Assembly: GCA_937935205.1 (NCBI GenBank) | Contig: CALGXU010000270.1 | Coordinates: 1-6,975 of the forward strand | DNA length: 6,975 bases | Direction: 5' to 3' | From: an uncultured Rothia sp. | Lineage (GTDB): Bacteria; Actinomycetota; Actinomycetes; Actinomycetales; Micrococcaceae | The notes under the pieces: model-generated | The model's database searches: none | What the model was told of the DNA's origin: nothing | Seen by the model: only the letters and a program-made list of their open reading frames with translations | Part shown: positions 5,273-6,975 of the stretch, piece by piece | Position numbering within the stretch: the first letter of the stretch is position 1 | How the letters are laid out: each line of letters starts with the position of its first letter | Translations under genes and position numbers: made by a program

Positions 5273-6214
5273 CTAGCTCGCACTTGCATAATCGGGCGCC
5301 GCACCCGTACCAATGAACTCCTCAAAAGTCTTTGCGCCCGAAGCCACATACTCCTGAGCAATCTGCACACCCACATAGCGGTAATGCCACGGCTCAAAAC
5401 GATAACCGGTCACCGACTGACGGCCATCAGGGAAGCGCAAAATATATCCGTAACGCGGAGCATTCTTCGCCAACCACTGACCAGCCAGCGTATCGCGGTA
5501 ACACTCCTCCAAACGGCAACCCTCAGGAGAGGCAAAATCAATCGCCAAACCCGTCTGATGCTCCGAATAGCCGGGACGCGCAGACAACTGGTCCGCCACC
5601 TTCTGACCGTTCACCGAAACCCAATACTGATAGGTCTGCTGCTGCACCGCATACGAACGATACGCGCTAGAAACAAGCAGAGTCACACCATCAGTAGCGG
5701 CCGCATCAATCATCGTATCCGCCGCCTTCGCCGCCTCAGCGCGCAATTGATGACCGTAGAACTCCACCAGGTCGCTCGGCTCCCAATCCTGCTGCGCAAA
5801 GGGGCGCATCTTATTTACGAGGCAACGCAACGAGTCCGGCTGAGACTCAACACTAGGCTGAGCAAGAGCCAACGGGGTAGAAGACGCGCTCGCAGAAGTC
5901 GAAGCGCTGGCAGAAGCACCGGTTGCAGAAGCAACAGGGGAGGGCGCGGCAGAAGAGGCTGCCGCAGTGGAAGAGACACTAGAAGAAGCCGCCGAAGCCG
6001 TCGCAGACTCAGAGGCAGAAGCGCTCGCTGCAGAAGATGACGAGGCGGCACCCTGACCCTGCGAGCCACCCTGCGAACCACAAGCCGCCAATAGTGCGGT
6101 ACCGCCAACCCCCAAAGCGGCGCCCAAGAGAGTGCGGCGGTTCACCACAGAACTATCAAAAGACTCCTGAGCGGTGGACGTACGGGGCAGAGACGTACGG
6201 GGTAGAGACTTCAC
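5273..6214 (-). CDS. VanY-family D-alanyl-D-alanine carboxypeptidase, Tat-type lipoprotein
   Basis: This is a peptidase M15B (VanY-like) enzyme, expected to remove the terminal D-Ala from peptidoglycan stem peptides outside the membrane. The 313-residue product starts at GTG with a strong site (GAGGAG, 5 nt away). An N-region carries a twin arginine (NRRTLL, 25-30), then a hydrophobic stretch and the lipobox LAAC (42-45), so it is probably a Tat-exported lipoprotein anchored at C45. A Ser/Ala-rich low-complexity spacer (about 56-113) follows, a likely tether through the wall. The catalytic domain (about 125-300) shows SAYRSY (183-188), the zinc motif SEHQTGLAIDF (217-227; H219 and D226), and EPWHYRY (274-280; catalytic E274, zinc ligand H277). 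C233 and C238 could form a disulfide. It lies downstream of coaA, with a terminator between them. Family is confident; substrate (D,D versus L,D) is inferred. Confidence 0.9.
   Translation of the reverse strand: MKSLPRTSLPRTSTAQESFDSSVVNRRTLLGAALGVGGTALLAACGSQGGSQGQGAASSSSAASASASESATASAASSSVSSTAAASSAAPSPVASATGASASASTSASASSTPLALAQPSVESQPDSLRCLVNKMRPFAQQDWEPSDLVEFYGHQLRAEAAKAADTMIDAAATDGVTLLVSSAYRSYAVQQQTYQYWVSVNGQKVADQLSARPGYSEHQTGLAIDFASPEGCRLEECYRDTLAGQWLAKNAPRYGYILRFPDGRQSVTGYRFEPWHYRYVGVQIAQEYVASGAKTFEEFIGTGAAPDYASAS
6177..6206. repeat. 15-bp tandem duplication in the start of the carboxypeptidase gene
   Basis: GACGTACGGGGCAGA (6177-6191) is followed immediately by GACGTACGGGGTAGA (6192-6206), one mismatch. 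It is in frame and duplicates LPRTS near residues 4-13 of the protein, before the twin-arginine region. The unit is a multiple of three, so copy change would preserve the frame. Confidence 0.85.
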
Positions 6215-6233
6215 AATAACTCCTCATCACGGT

Positions 6234-6265
6234 GTAGGTTCATACAAAAGTAGGTGCATACAAAA
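6234..6265. repeat. 16-bp tandem duplication upstream of the carboxypeptidase gene
   Basis: GTAGGTTCATACAAAA (6234-6249) and GTAGGTGCATACAAAA (6250-6265) are adjacent and differ at one base. They lie 20-51 nt upstream of the GTG start, where its promoter should be, and the distal copy provides most of the A-run that becomes the U-tract of the coaA terminator. On the minus strand a TTTTTG-16-TATGAA pairing is a possible but weak promoter. Confidence 0.85.
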
Positions 6266-6316
6266 AGCGCCGGAGACCTAAAACCCACCCCGAAAGGGGA
6301 GTGGAGCCTCCGGCGC
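6262..6316 (-). terminator. Rho-independent terminator of coaA
   Basis: GCGCCGGAG (6267-6275) pairs perfectly with CTCCGGCGC (6308-6316). An inner arm, CCCC-GAAA-GGGG (6288-6299), can also form. On the minus strand the stem is followed by UUUUU (6266-6262). It lies about 78 nt after the coaA stop, so coaA and the carboxypeptidase gene are largely separate transcripts. Confidence 0.88.
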
Positions 6317-6393
6317 CTTCTACTAGAATGCACCACAAACGAGCTACACGGGCGACTGAAAGCCGCACACGAACAATAAAACCTAAAGAACCT

Positions 6394-6975
6394 CTAGTTC
6401 TTACGCAGAAGAACCTGCTCCACGGTATGCTCGGCACCCTTCTGCAGAATCAAATGCGCACGAGCACGAGTCGGCAAAACATTCTGCACCAGGTTTGGCT
6501 CATTCACGCTCTTCCAAATGCCGGTCGCTACCTCAACCGCCTGCTCATCGCTCAGCTCCGCATAACGCTTGAAATACGACTCCGGATTCGCAAAAGCCGA
6601 AGAACGCAGCGTCAAGAAACGATTCACATACCAGCGCTCAATATCCTCAGTGCGGGCATCCACATAAATAGAGAAATCAAAGAAATCACTCAGTGTCAGA
6701 TCAGAAGTCTCCGGACCCTCAGCCTGAGAAGGCGCCAAAACATTCAAACCCTCAAGAATCAGCACATCCGGTGCGGTGACCTCAATGTGCTCATCCGGCA
6801 TGATGTCGTAATACAGGTGAGAATACTTCGGCGCGACCACACGCTCGGCACCGGACTTCACCTGCGACACAAAATTCAACAGAGCACGGCGATCATAGGA
6901 CTCCGGGAAGCCCTTACGGTGCATAATGCCGCGACGCTGAAGCTCAGCATTCGGGTACAAGAAACCATCCGTAGT
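6394..6975 (-). CDS. coaA: Type I pantothenate kinase, C-terminal part (5' end outside window)
   Basis: CoaA phosphorylates pantothenate with ATP, the first and usually rate-limiting step of coenzyme A synthesis, and the type I enzyme is typically feedback-inhibited by CoA. The fragment has 193 residues, about 60% of the usual length; the Walker A loop lies off the window. It begins inside the conserved TTDGFLYPN motif, then GIMHRKGFPESYDRRALLNFV, the APKYSHLYYDI segment, the strand PDVLILEGLNVL, and the FFDFSIYVDARTEDIERWYV core. RSSAFANPESYFKRYAELSDEQA, then NEPNLVQNVLPTRARAHLIL and the C-terminal end HTVEQVLLRKN complete it. The TTG at 6960 is an internal Leu codon, not a start. The stop is TAG at 6394. 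coaA often lies near glmM in actinobacteria; here it is on the opposite strand. High confidence. Confidence 0.97.
   Translation of the reverse strand, partial: TTDGFLYPNAELQRRGIMHRKGFPESYDRRALLNFVSQVKSGAERVVAPKYSHLYYDIMPDEHIEVTAPDVLILEGLNVLAPSQAEGPETSDLTLSDFFDFSIYVDARTEDIERWYVNRFLTLRSSAFANPESYFKRYAELSDEQAVEVATGIWKSVNEPNLVQNVLPTRARAHLILQKGAEHTVEQVLLRKN

Noticed and set aside
5201..6040. 279-codon plus-strand Arg-rich open frame opposite the carboxypeptidase
   Set aside because: The Arg/Ser-rich product is the complement of the Ser/Ala linker and catalytic domain; the minus-strand protein has all VanY motifs.
6177..6209. LPRTS motif resembling a sortase LPxTG signal
   Set aside because: It is at the N-terminus before the export signal, lacks the Gly, and has no following membrane segment or basic tail; it is the product of a local duplication.

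Overview
The window looks like chromosomal DNA from a high-G+C Gram-positive (Actinobacteria), most likely family Micrococcaceae and quite possibly Rothia. The evidence is the actinobacterial form of L13 (N-terminus RTYTPKPGEVERQWHV), the N-terminally extended S9, GTG/TTG starts, a bacterial type I pantothenate kinase, and moderately G+C-rich codon use. The genus is an inference from protein character; no search was run.

Layout on the + strand: the 3' end of truA (tRNA pseudouridine synthase); a 364-nt gene-free region that holds an apparently structured RNA leader; rplM-rpsI (L13-S9), closed by a strong hairpin terminator; ppk2 (polyphosphate kinase 2) with its own likely promoter and a long terminator hairpin; and glmM (phosphoglucosamine mutase), apparently read from a leaderless mRNA. 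On the - strand, converging on glmM: mscL (large mechanosensitive channel), a VanY-type D,D-carboxypeptidase lipoprotein, and the 3' part of coaA (pantothenate kinase), whose 5' end lies beyond the window. Each unit is separated by recognisable hairpin terminators, except that no convincing terminator was found after the carboxypeptidase.

Functionally this is mostly housekeeping: tRNA modification and ribosomal proteins, polyphosphate/nucleotide energy metabolism, amino-sugar precursor supply for peptidoglycan (GlmM), peptidoglycan trimming (VanY family), osmotic shock protection (MscL) and CoA synthesis (CoaA). Cell-wall and turgor functions sit together (glmM, mscL, vanY), but these are separate transcription units.

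I see no mobile element, CRISPR array, tRNA or rRNA, or defence system. The best candidate for something undescribed is the 422-608 leader upstream of rplM. It contains three long helices, two of which interlock as a pseudoknot or as mutually exclusive folds, followed by a hairpin ending just before the ribosome binding site. Secondary points of interest are predicted leaderless starts for glmM and mscL, and two unrelated short tandem duplications flanking the carboxypeptidase start.
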